A stretch of DNA of 64,000 nt, taken from NCBI RefSeq assembly GCF_030246845.1, contig NZ_CP126889.1, positions 4,707,001-4,771,000 on the forward strand, written 5' to 3'. Under the pieces are notes generated by a model, which saw only the letters and a list, made by a program, of their open reading frames with translations, searched no databases and was not told where the DNA came from. This document shows, piece by piece, positions 25,201 through 34,700 of the stretch (position 1 is its first letter; each line of letters opens with the position of its first letter). Both the position numbers and the translations under genes were made by a program. The DNA is from Enhydrobacter sp. Its GTDB lineage: Bacteria; Pseudomonadota; Alphaproteobacteria; Reyranellales; Reyranellaceae.

Positions 25201-26523
25201 TCAGCCTCCGTAGGGCTCGAGGACGAGGTCGCGGGTGACGATGACGCGAACCGGAAAGCCGGGCCGGATGGTCAGCGTCGGTGCGACGTTCAACTGGCGG
25301 CGGACGATCTGTTGGCCGGCGTCGTTGATCGTGTCCTGACCACCATTGCGGATAGCCTGGATCAGCCGATCGTCGTCGTTGGTGGCAAGCTCGGCACCGA
25401 TGCTCAGCAGCGTGGAAAGACCCGCCGCCTTGGCGAGATCCCACCAGTGATAGTCGACACCGTCCTGGAGACCGGCATAGCCCTCGGCGTCAGCGCCGGG
25501 CTGGCGCTCGAGGACGATCGAGCGGCCATTGGGGAAGATCAGGCGGTTCCAGACCAGCAGCACGCGGCTCTGGCCGAACTGAACATTGTTGTCGTACTGG
25601 CCGATGATGCGCGTGCCTTGGGGTACGAGCAGGATGCGCCCCGTAGGGCTGTCATAGATATTCTCCGTCACCTGCGCGGTGATCTGGCCCGGAAGGTCGG
25701 ATCGGATGCCGGTGATCAGCGCGGCAGAGATGATGGCGCCGGCCTGCAGAATGTTGGGCGATGCAGGCGCGGCGACGCGATCGGGCGCGACGGTGCGCCG
25801 ATCGGCAGCGGCGTTGAGGAAGGCGAGCTGCCGATCCTGGGCCGATGGCGTGGCGGGCTGCGGAGCCAGGCCCAGACTCGCCAGGTCAGGTGTGGGCTCC
25901 TTCGACCAGGAGCCGGAGATCGTCTCCCAGACCTGCTCCTGTCGGGCATGATCGGAGCTGACGGTGAAGGCCATCAGCTGCTCAAGAGAAATGCCATCCT
26001 CGGCATAGATATCGAGCAGCTTCGGCGAGACGCTGGCGAGCCGCAGGCGCTGCCTCACCACATTGGCCGAGGTGAAGAAGGCTGCTGCAATGTCCTCCTC
26101 GGAGCGCCCTTTCTCGCGCATCGCCTGGAACGCGCGGAACTGGTCGAGGGGATGAAGCGGCGCCCGCTGGACGTTCTCGGCAAGCGAATCGTCTTCAGCG
26201 AGGATGTCGGTCGCCGCATCGCGCACGACACAGGGCACGGGCGCGTTCTTGGCCAGGCGCTTCTGCTTGACCAGCAATTCGAGCGCCCGGTAACGGCGGC
26301 CCCCGGCGGGAATCTCGAACATGCCGGTCTGGGCACCTTCGGCGTCGAGGACCGGCCGGACGTTGAGGCTCTGGAGGAGCGTGCGCCGGGCGATGTCCTC
26401 GGCCAACTCCTCGATTGAGATACCGGACTTCACGCGCCGCACGTTGGACTGGGAAAGCACCAGCTTGTTGAAGGGGATGTCGCGCGAGGACGACAGGGTG
26501 ATTTTCTGAACAGCAGTAGCCAT
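25201..26523 (-). CDS. ParB-TrbI chimera (fused partition and type IV secretion proteins)
   Basis: A 440-residue frame with two unrelated halves. Residues 1 to about 208 are a plasmid/ICE-type ParB: IPFNKLVLSQSNVRRV, IPAGGRRYRALELL, DDSLAENVQRAPLHPLDQFRAF and a helix-turn-helix before VWETISGSWSKEP. Residues about 212-440 are the periplasmic part of TrbI (VirB10-like): DRQLAFLNAAADRRTV, SDLPGQITAQV, LLVPQGTRIIGQYD, LIFPNGRSIVLERQPGAD and RPGFPVRVIVTRDLVLEPYGG. The TrbI membrane anchor is missing. The join is near 25885-25900 and in frame. Normally a whole transfer operon separates the two genes, so a large deletion is the simplest explanation. The start is ATG 26523 behind CGGAGA. Confidence 0.85.
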   Translation of the reverse strand: MATAVQKITLSSSRDIPFNKLVLSQSNVRRVKSGISIEELAEDIARRTLLQSLNVRPVLDAEGAQTGMFEIPAGGRRYRALELLVKQKRLAKNAPVPCVVRDAATDILAEDDSLAENVQRAPLHPLDQFRAFQAMREKGRSEEDIAAAFFTSANVVRQRLRLASVSPKLLDIYAEDGISLEQLMAFTVSSDHARQEQVWETISGSWSKEPTPDLASLGLAPQPATPSAQDRQLAFLNAAADRRTVAPDRVAAPASPNILQAGAIISAALITGIRSDLPGQITAQVTENIYDSPTGRILLVPQGTRIIGQYDNNVQFGQSRVLLVWNRLIFPNGRSIVLERQPGADAEGYAGLQDGVDYHWWDLAKAAGLSTLLSIGAELATNDDDRLIQAIRNGGQDTINDAGQQIVRRQLNVAPTLTIRPGFPVRVIVTRDLVLEPYGG

Positions 26524-26532
26524 CGGGATTTC

Positions 26533-26644
26533 TCCGCGACGGGCGGCCGAAAGCCTCTCTCCCGGCCTCCAACCCGTCACGGAAATCCCCTCGGCCCTCT
26601 TCCTCTCGCAGCGGCGAAAGCGAAGGCCGAGGGGAAGGAAGGCA
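26533..26644 (-). repeat. Structured leader of the parB chimera, copy 1 of a repeated element
   Basis: TCCGCGACGGG (26533-26543) pairs with CCCGTCACGGA (26573-26583) with one mismatch, and CCCCTCGGCC (26587-26596) pairs perfectly with GGCCGAGGGG (26635-26644). The first hairpin ends ten bases before the start codon, so it could hide or expose the ribosome site. The same arms occur before ardC. Confidence 0.6.
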
Positions 26645-26677
26645 CGGCGGCCGGCGCGCTACAGTACCGGCATCCGG

Positions 26678-27205
26678 TCAGCCCCCGGAACGGAGATGGG
26701 CCGCCACGGTGGCCAAAACATCGTCCAGCAGTCCGTCGGCCGCCCGCAGCGCCCGTTCGGACGACAATGGCGTCGGCTCGAGCCTCGCCAGCTCACGGGT
26801 GCGATGGCAGCGATAATAGGGCGACAAGATCCGCGTCAGCTTCCGCGCGTCCGGATGGCGGGGATGAAATCCGAGCCGTTCCGCGGCGGCGAGTGCCTTG
26901 ACCAGATCGTGCCGGACCTCAGCGCGGCACCGATCGTCATCCCATCCCGCGAAATGCAGATAGGATTTCAACGCCAGCTCGACAGCGCATCCGATGAGTT
27001 GGAGGAAGATCTCGCGAGAATGGGGATCACTCGCCGAGACGAGATGGCGTGCTCCGGCAAGGAAACCAACGGCGTTGTCGAAGAGGTACTTGCCCCGCCA
27101 GCGTTTGGGGGAGCTGCACGCCGGCGCGGACGCATGACCGGCCGCCAGGGACGACGCAGCTTGCTGCCGGTGACGTCGCCGGCGCGATGAAGATGGCGCG
27201 CGCAT
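26678..27205 (-). CDS. HEPN-like hypothetical protein coupled to ardC
   Basis: A 175-residue frame. The middle (YLFDNAVGFLAGARHLVSAS, then IGCAVELALKSYLHFAGWDDDRCR and EVRHDLVKALAAAERLGF) has the four-helix look of HEPN domains, including the VELALKxYL and HDLxxALxxA helices. I do not see a convincing R-x4-6-H catalytic motif, so a nuclease role is doubtful. The first 30 residues are arginine-rich and of low complexity. The ATG overlaps the ardC stop by one base (TGATG), so translation is probably coupled. Confidence 0.55.
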   Translation of the reverse strand: MRAPSSSRRRRHRQQAASSLAAGHASAPACSSPKRWRGKYLFDNAVGFLAGARHLVSASDPHSREIFLQLIGCAVELALKSYLHFAGWDDDRCRAEVRHDLVKALAAAERLGFHPRHPDARKLTRILSPYYRCHRTRELARLEPTPLSSERALRAADGLLDDVLATVAAHLRSGG

Positions 27206-28164
27206 CAGGCCGCCTCCCGCTCGCCGGTGTCGACGGACACCGCGAGCTGGTCATGTTCGGGCATGAAGCTGAGCAGGTAATCGGCAGCCTTGCTCGCCTG
27301 CGACGCTGCGCGGACGATGGCACGATTGTCTTCGCGTAGGACGTCAGCCCATGAGGCGATGTAATCGGCGTGCCGCACGGTCGGCACGATGCCGAGTGCA
27401 GCACAGCAAAATGCCGCTGAAATCTCCGCGACCAGCTCCTCGAAGGCGTACTTCCGGGAACCGAAGGAGCCCGAGAGGTCGCGGTTCAGGCGGTGCGGCG
27501 CCCCACTGGCGTGGGAACATTCATGCAGCGCCGTTCGATGCCAGTTGATCGGCTCGAAGAATGCCTGGGGCGGCGGGACCATGACATAGTCGAGCGCTGG
27601 CACATAGAAGGCGCGGTCGCCGCCGATGCGGAAGTCGATTCCGCTTGCCTTGATGAGCGCCTCGACCCTTGGCTCGACCAGGCCAGGCGCGGGCGGCGGA
27701 GCGGCAATGGCGAGGTCTTCGGGCAGGCCCTCGCATTGCGCCAGGTTGAAGACCGTGAATCGCTTGAGAAAGGGGATGGCCTGGGCGTCCTCGCCGGTCT
27801 CGCGGGCGCGCCGCTTTTCGTCATCGGGAACGAAACGGTCGGCGTAGACGACGGTGATGCCATGCTCGCCCCGGCGGACATGGCCGCCGAGCGAGAGGGC
27901 CTGGCGGAAGGTCAGCCAGGTTTGGCAGGGGAAGCCGTGCTGGATGACGGCGCCCCAGAGGATCAGCACGTTGATGCCGGAATATTGCCTGCCGGTCGCG
28001 GCGTTCTTCGGCATGGCGAGCGGCGCCTTGGCCGCTGCTGTTCCCCAGGGCTGGACCCAGGGAAGCCGGCCGGCCTCCAGCTCGGCGAGGATCCTGCCGG
28101 TGACTTCATCATAGAGGCTCGTCCGGTCGGGGCCGGAACGGGCGCGTGAATCGTGTCTGGACAT
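27205..28164 (-). CDS. ardC: ArdC-like antirestriction protein with zincin domain
   Basis: A protein of 319 residues. The N-terminal ssDNA-binding part has LYDEVTGRILAELEAGRLPWVQPWG, KNAATGRQYSGINVLILW and TWLTFRQALSLGGHVRRGE, as in ArdC/TraC1. The C-terminal metallopeptidase part has the zinc motif TALHECSHASG (HExxH) with ELVAEISAAFCCAALGI. ArdC proteins travel with conjugative elements and protect incoming DNA from restriction. Its leader repeats the hairpin found before the parB chimera. Confidence 0.88.
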   Translation of the reverse strand: MSRHDSRARSGPDRTSLYDEVTGRILAELEAGRLPWVQPWGTAAAKAPLAMPKNAATGRQYSGINVLILWGAVIQHGFPCQTWLTFRQALSLGGHVRRGEHGITVVYADRFVPDDEKRRARETGEDAQAIPFLKRFTVFNLAQCEGLPEDLAIAAPPPAPGLVEPRVEALIKASGIDFRIGGDRAFYVPALDYVMVPPPQAFFEPINWHRTALHECSHASGAPHRLNRDLSGSFGSRKYAFEELVAEISAAFCCAALGIVPTVRHADYIASWADVLREDNRAIVRAASQASKAADYLLSFMPEHDQLAVSVDTGEREAA

Positions 28165-28172
28165 CGCGGGTC

Positions 28173-28222
28173 TCCGCGACGGGCGCCGGAGGCCTCTCCT
28201 CCAGCCCTCGACCCGTCACGGA
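28173..28222 (-). repeat. Leader hairpin of ardC, copy 2 of a repeated element
   Basis: TCCGCGACGGG (28173-28183) pairs with CCCGTCACGGA (28212-28222) with one mismatch. The arms are identical to copy 1 and the loop is 28 rather than 29 bases. It begins nine bases before the ardC start codon. Further upstream, to 28406, lie more GC-rich hairpins but no gene. Confidence 0.6.
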
Positions 28223-28406
28223 AAACCCGGCCGGCACTCTCACTTTTGGGGGCGTTGCGGGGTCTCCCCGCAGAAGGGGTCGGCCGAGACGACAGGCTCG
28301 GCCGCAGGGGAAGGCTTTCCCCACCATCCATTTCCAGATCACGGCTTTGGTGATTCCAATCTACAGGCCGCTCACTTCCAATTATCATGCATCATAGTTC
28401 CAATCG

Positions 28407-31400
28407 TCATGCGCTGCCGATGATCCGCAGCTTCATCGCGCGGGTCTCCAACAGATACGTCTCGACCCCGGCCAACAGGTGCAAGCCCTCTTCGGCGATT
28501 GCTGCGCGGGAGAGACCCGGCTGCACAATCCTGACGTCGAACTCGTAGCGATAGTCCTGCCAGCTCGCTTTCAGCTTTTTGAGGAACGCAGCGGTGCCTT
28601 GCTCGAAGCGTGAGCTTTGCCCCTTGTCCAGGCGCAGCTTCTCGCGCTTCAGCATGTGGGTGAACATGCGATTGGGACGGTCTCGCCAGCGCGCCGACTT
28701 CTGCGCCTGTCCGCAGACCTCATAGAGATCCTTGACGCGGGCGCCGGGCGTCGCAGCGCTCGAATATTTGCAGTGATGCAGCGTGACCTGCACAAGGCCC
28801 TCGGTGACGCGGAGCGTAACCACATCGGCGATTTCCCCGGCGCCGTCGTCGTCGAAGATCAGGTCATAGGCGTCGCCTTCGGCGAGCAGCGTATCGATCA
28901 CGCGCCGCTGGACGGAGTCGGCGCGTTTCTCAGGGCCTTGGGATTCGGCTCGGATGTTGGTCTTTGACCAGTCCCACACCTCGATCCGGTCGGCGGGATA
29001 GGGCTCGACCGCTTCACCCTCCGGCAGCGCGTAGAGATGGCTGTAGATGAGGAGAGAGCCATCGCCGAAGTCGATCTGGGGGGAATCGTCACCAAAGGAC
29101 TCGGACAAGGACTTCACCTTGCCGCCGATCCTGATGGTGGCCTTGGCACCGGCGCGCTGCGGATAGCGGGCGCCGCCATCGCTGAACACGATCTCGAACT
29201 CGGCGACATGGGCGTCGCTGCGTACCGCGAAACGCAGCGGACCGGTTCGTTCGTGATCGAGAAGCTCGATGTCGCATTCGGTGAACAACACCGGCTGATC
29301 ACCGAAGCTGATCTCGACGCGATCCTCTAGCTGCACCAGCAGCGACTCAGGCCAGTGAATCGCGACGGGTGGAACAGCGGGTCGCTCGCTGATCTGTCGA
29401 GGCCGCATGGCGCTCTTGAAAACACCATCCGTCGTGATGCCGGGGTCGTTGACTGACCGGCCGATGTCCTCGCACCATTCGATCCAGTCGGTGAGATCGC
29501 GAACGGGCGAAATCGACCAGAACTTGCCCTTTGCCGAGCAGCCACGGGTGGCCGGCACGCCGTCGAGAAAGCCGGTCGCGAAGACATTGTTCTTGATTCT
29601 GGACTGGGACTTGGCGGTGTCGAGGCCGTCGGCGACGTCGACGCCCATATACATGGAGTAGCGCACGCCGCGTCCTTGATGATGGGTGAGGCCGAGGTTG
29701 CGCAGGATCAGGCGCTTGAAGCCATGGAGGCTGCGAAACACCTCTTCGCCTTCGACACGGCGGGTGGATTCGCCGCACACGGTTTTGGCCAGCTTGTCAT
29801 AAGGCCCCTTCGCCGAGCTGCTGATGTAAAGGAGGCCCTTTGTCTGGTCCCAATGCATCATGTGCAGGTCCCAGATGACGTTGGTCGCATGCTGCGCGGT
29901 CGTCCATCCGGCCTGCTCCTCCGAACGGGTTACGAAGATGGCCACGCGCTGGTGCGGATTGATCTTCATGCCGAGATAGACGCCGGGATTGTAGAGGTCT
30001 TCGGCGCGCAGCGGTTCCCAGGCGTCGCACGAGGTTCGATAGACCACGGCATTCATCTTCGGTTCGAGCGTTTGTAGCGGAATGTCGCTGAGATCGCCGA
30101 CAAAACCCTTGAACATCTCGGCACGCCGAGCCTGCCGCTCGATGCGTGCGCTGCTGAGCGCCTCGACCAGCGCGTTCCAGTCTGCATCTTCGGCGTAGAG
30201 TTTCGCCAGGGAGCGGTCGATGTCGTCAACGCCGGTGTTGGCGATCACTGTCGCGTCCCCTAGCGTAGGATCCTGGCGGGTGAAGCGACCAACGAACTGG
30301 ATGGTGACGGCAATGCTCTTGTGCGGGTCGTGGAGCCCCGCGATCTTGAGCTCGGGCAGATCGAAGCCTTCGCCCAGCATGTCGACGCAGACGATGAGCC
30401 GGCTTTCGAACCGCCGAAGCGCGTCCAAATTCGCGCGCCGCTCGCGCGTCGCCTGCTGGCTATGAACGATGACAGGCCGAAACTCCGGAAACAGGGCGGT
30501 GTAGAGCTGATGCAACGCCCTGGCGCGGTCGATCGTGGAGCAGCGCGCCATAGCGAGATGATTGAGGCCGGCATCGAGATCGGCTTGTAGAACCTCTCCG
30601 AGTTTTTCGGCGATCGCCTGATCGGCATCGGCCTGATCGAGGCCGAAGACAGCCTCGAAGCGGATCGGTTTGAAATAGCCTTCGGCCTGCGCCTTCTTCA
30701 GGGGGTAGGTGTAGATGAACTCGCCATCGACCCGCCGGCCATCTTCGCGAAATGGCGTTGCGGTGAACTGAACGATGGGCAACGGCGGGTCACGATCGAC
30801 GAAAAGGCCGCGAAAGCGCGCCCAGGTCGGCGCGCCGATATGATGAGCCTCGTCAATGAAAAGGGCCGACGCGCGGGCCGCCATCCGCTCCTGAACCGGC
30901 GCTTCGGCGCGGCCGGCGATCTGCATCGTCGTGACCACGACATTCGCACTGTCGAATATCTGGTCCACGTCCGCGGCGCTTGTCGGGATATGGGAGAGGC
31001 GCATGACCACCGGGAAGGCGGCGGGAGCGTCGAGGCAGTCCTGGTGCTTGAGGACGCCGAAGGTCTCGAATTTTCCGGCGATCTGCTCGCGCAGCGCATC
31101 GGTAGGGACGACGACCAGCAAGCGCTCGAACCGCTGATGGGCGTTGAGCGCGAGCATCGTTTCCGTCTTTCCGGTGCCCGTTGGCATGACGATGGTGGCG
31201 GGCTCGGTCGAGCGTGTGGCGTGGGCAAGCGCGGCATGGAGCGCGCCGATCTGGGGGCGGCGCAGCCCGGGCACCGCCGGTCGGCCGTTCTCGGCGGGGC
31301 GGCTTTCCCGCAGGTGGAAAGCGTCGTGCCATGAGGCCGCGACAAGGGCGAGGCGTTCGCCGCGCGCGGCCGCATCGAGCGCGGCGATGTCGGTCGGCGT

Positions 31401-31748
31401 GATGTTGATCCATCGGCCTTCGCCGAGCTCCAACGCCTCGGCGATCTTGGAAGGCTCCGACGCGCCGGGCACCAGGAGGATGAGGTCCGCTTCCAGTTGG
31501 GTGGCCGTCCTGGCGCTGATGATCTTCAGCGTTTCGCCGGATTTCAGGCTTGCCTCATATCCGTTGACACGTCGGATCGAAAACGGCCGGAGCCGGCAGG
31601 TTTCGCGCAACGCGGGGACCGCCAGTTGCCGCACCGGGCTCCCAAGCACCCTGCCGTCGATCGCAAGGCGCGGGGGGAGCAGCAGCGAGACCTCCTCGTG
31701 GAAGAGGTCGTCCTGGACGGAGCTGGCAGGGCGGTTGCGGGGTGCCAT
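28407..31748 (-). CDS. DEAH-box helicase with a possible C-terminal nuclease domain
   Basis: A protein of 1113 residues of helicase superfamily 2. Motif I is PTGTGKT (189-195), motif II DEAH (299-302), motif III TATPF (329-333) and motif VI QFVGRFTR (484-491). The last 200 residues hold LIFDDDGAGEIADVVTLRV followed by VTLHHCKYS and DLYEVCGQAQKSARW, which looks like a degenerate PD-(D/E)XK core; this is my inference. It is the last gene of the minus arm, starting 13 bases after the UvrD-type gene, so it probably works with the AddAB-like pair. Such operons occur in defence islands. Its ATP-binding motifs are intact. Confidence 0.85.
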   Translation of the reverse strand: MAPRNRPASSVQDDLFHEEVSLLLPPRLAIDGRVLGSPVRQLAVPALRETCRLRPFSIRRVNGYEASLKSGETLKIISARTATQLEADLILLVPGASEPSKIAEALELGEGRWINITPTDIAALDAAARGERLALVAASWHDAFHLRESRPAENGRPAVPGLRRPQIGALHAALAHATRSTEPATIVMPTGTGKTETMLALNAHQRFERLLVVVPTDALREQIAGKFETFGVLKHQDCLDAPAAFPVVMRLSHIPTSAADVDQIFDSANVVVTTMQIAGRAEAPVQERMAARASALFIDEAHHIGAPTWARFRGLFVDRDPPLPIVQFTATPFREDGRRVDGEFIYTYPLKKAQAEGYFKPIRFEAVFGLDQADADQAIAEKLGEVLQADLDAGLNHLAMARCSTIDRARALHQLYTALFPEFRPVIVHSQQATRERRANLDALRRFESRLIVCVDMLGEGFDLPELKIAGLHDPHKSIAVTIQFVGRFTRQDPTLGDATVIANTGVDDIDRSLAKLYAEDADWNALVEALSSARIERQARRAEMFKGFVGDLSDIPLQTLEPKMNAVVYRTSCDAWEPLRAEDLYNPGVYLGMKINPHQRVAIFVTRSEEQAGWTTAQHATNVIWDLHMMHWDQTKGLLYISSSAKGPYDKLAKTVCGESTRRVEGEEVFRSLHGFKRLILRNLGLTHHQGRGVRYSMYMGVDVADGLDTAKSQSRIKNNVFATGFLDGVPATRGCSAKGKFWSISPVRDLTDWIEWCEDIGRSVNDPGITTDGVFKSAMRPRQISERPAVPPVAIHWPESLLVQLEDRVEISFGDQPVLFTECDIELLDHERTGPLRFAVRSDAHVAEFEIVFSDGGARYPQRAGAKATIRIGGKVKSLSESFGDDSPQIDFGDGSLLIYSHLYALPEGEAVEPYPADRIEVWDWSKTNIRAESQGPEKRADSVQRRVIDTLLAEGDAYDLIFDDDGAGEIADVVTLRVTEGLVQVTLHHCKYSSAATPGARVKDLYEVCGQAQKSARWRDRPNRMFTHMLKREKLRLDKGQSSRFEQGTAAFLKKLKASWQDYRYEFDVRIVQPGLSRAAIAEEGLHLLAGVETYLLETRAMKLRIIGSA

Positions 31749-31761
31749 CGATCGCCCTCGT

Positions 31762-34700
31762 TCAGGCCGCCATGGCCTGGGCCGAGGGCGAGACGGTGAT
31801 GATGGTGCCGGTCGTCATCAGCACGATCAGTCCGCGCTCGGCGCCGGTCATGTCGAGATAGGCGCGGACTTGCGAGCGATAGTGATCGAGCGTCTTGGGA
31901 TCGGGGTTCACGTCGCTCTTCCAGTCGATGATGACGACTGGGCGGCCCTCGGCAGTCAAGGTCAGCGCGTCCGCGATGCCAGCGGTCGCCGTCTCCTCGC
32001 TCTCATCCGCGCGGGCGGCGTAAACGGGGAACTCGGCCAGAAGCGCCGGGCGCAATGCCGCGATTTCGGGCAGAGCCAGGGTCCGCATGACACAGCCCGC
32101 CAGCTCCTCGGCTGAAAGACCCGTCGCCGGATCGGCAACGGGCGAACGGCCGAGCGCCCGGATGAGCACGTTGGCGCGTTCGTTGAGGGCCGGCGCGACC
32201 GCCTCGGTTTCTCCGGTCAGGACTTCCTCCATGAGCTTATGGAGGGTCAGCCCGCGCTCGCGGCCGCCCTGGACCGCGACTGCCGCCTCGAGTTCACGCG
32301 GCTGGTCATCGCCCGAGCCCATCCAGATTCCGGCCTCTTCCTCCTGGAGCAGGGCGCCGGACGCGCTCTCGTCGCGGCTCGGCGCCAACCAGACGAGGCG
32401 CGTCTGCCCGGCGGCGATGGCCGCAGCCTGGGCCACGAAAATGTCGCGCGTCTGGGTGTTGCCCGCGCCAGGGCCGGCGGCCGCCTCGCCGGGCGGCAGA
32501 TGCGAGACATCGAGGCCGGGCAGATCGGCGAGCGACAAATCGAGTAGGCCGATCCAGGCCGATCTTGAGGGCGTCGTATCGAGCCGGGGCAGAACGAGGA
32601 GCTCGCGGGCGCGCGTCGTCGCGACATACCAGAGCCGGATGCGTTCGCGATCGAGCTCGTCCTTTTCCGCCTGGCGCGCGGCCTCGTAGCCCTCGGGCGC
32701 GACGCCGAGAACCGGGCAATAGAATGTGTCAGTCTGGCGGTCGATCACCACGCTGTCGGGCGCCATGACGCCCGTCATGGTGTTGACGGGGATGACGATT
32801 GGCCATTCGAGGCCCTTGGCCGCGTGCATGGTAAAGAGCGCGACGGCTTCTTCCTGCGCGTCGGGCCGGCCTTCCACGGCGCGTGCCTCGTCGGTCCAGG
32901 CTGCGGTCATCGCTTCGGCGAAGGCGCGAAGCCCACGCACCGCGTAGCCCGTCGACAGGCTCAGATAGAGATCGACGTTGGCGAGCGCGCGTTCGGCCTG
33001 GCCGCGATGGCGCTCGAGAAGGAGGGGACGAACCCGCATCACGTCTACGGCCTGCGAGAGAAGCTCGTGCGGCGTCGTGCTGTTGCTGCGGCGGTAGAGC
33101 GCCTGCAGCTTTTCGATGATCTCGCGGGCGAGCGGATGAGCGATGGCGGCAGGATCGACACCGAGATCAAGACGGGGAATCCGGTCGGGCTGTTCCTCGG
33201 AACGCGGCAGCGTCCAGACGATATCCAGGAGTTCCTCTTCTGTGAGGCCGATCAGAGGGCCGCGCAGCAGCGCGCCGAGCGCCAGCGTATCGCGCCGGTC
33301 GGCGAGAACGCGGGTCAGCGCGATCAGGTCCTGGACCTCCTGGCGGCGGAAAAGACCCTTGCCGGCCTGTGTCGCCACCGGAATGCCGCGACGTTCCAGC
33401 GCCTCCTCATAACGCCACAGTTCGGCGCCGGTCGGCGCCAGCAAGGCGATGTCGCCCGGCTGGCAAGGACGTTCCGCGCCGCTGCGCCGGTTGATGATGG
33501 GCTGGCTGCCGATCAAGCGCGCGCACAGCTCGGCCACGGCGTCGGCTTCGGCGTCCCGCTGCTGCTCGGCGCTGGCCTTGCCGTTTTCGTCGGCGACAGC
33601 GATGTCGAGCGCGGCGACGCACAGGCCGTCGCCGGGATCGTCGTGAAACGGGTCGAGGGCCGTGAAACCGGGTTGGCCATCCGCCGATAGCACCGCCTCG
33701 AAGCGCTCGTTGACGAAAGTGAGGATCGACGCGCAAGAGCGGAAATTGGTGGAGATCGACAGGAGGCTGTCGGGATTCTGAGCATGAAACGCGTCGCGCG
33801 CTTGCACATAGGCGCCGACATCGGCGCCGCGGAAGCGATAGATCGCCTGCTTGGGGTCGCCGACGAGGAAAAGCGCACCCGGCCGGATCCGGAACCGAGT
33901 CCAGTCAGGATTGCCATCGACGGGCTCGCCGCACAGCCGCCAGAAGATTTCGGTTTGCAGGGGATCGGTGTCCTGGAACTCATCGACGAGGACGCGCGCG
34001 AAGCGCTGTCCGAGTGCGCGCCGGACATCGTCATGGTCGCGCAGCAGATCGCGCGCGGCAAAGATTAGATCATCGAAGTCGAGCTGGGCGCTCGCGCGCT
34101 TGTGGTCGCGATAGCGCTGCAGGATCGGACGCGCCTCCTCGATCAGCGCCGCCAGAACCTGGCTGGCCGCCGCCTGAAGAAGCGAAGTCCAGGCATCGCA
34201 GCAGGCGGTGTAGTGGTCTTCGGCGGCGATGTTCAGCCGCTCACCATCTGCTTTGGAGAGGCCCGCGCGCTTCGCCGCCTCGGTCCATTTGCCCTTCTTG
34301 CGATAGCAGGCGAATGTGCCTGACTTGGTGCAAAGGTCCGGGTGGGGACGCGAGGTCAGAAGCCCAACCAAGCCCGAGGGTGTCGTGGGATCGGGACCGG
34401 CCGCGAGTGCGGTCGCCATCTCGGCAAGCCGCTCGACGATCACGACGGTTTCCTGCTCGGTCGCCGCCGCTCCGCTCATGAAGGCCACGAAATCCGCCGT
34501 CGCCTGCCGGAACGACGCCAGATGACGGTCGAGCGGGGAGAGGGGCGGCGCCGCGAGGGTGCGGCGGCGCCGCATATTTTCGGCGATCTTGTGGACGAGC
34601 GCCACGGTTTCGCCGGGGCTGTGGAGCACCATTTCGGCAAGGATGCCGCCCTGGTCGCCCGACAGACGCTCCCGCAGCCAGCCGTCGACGATCTCAAGGA

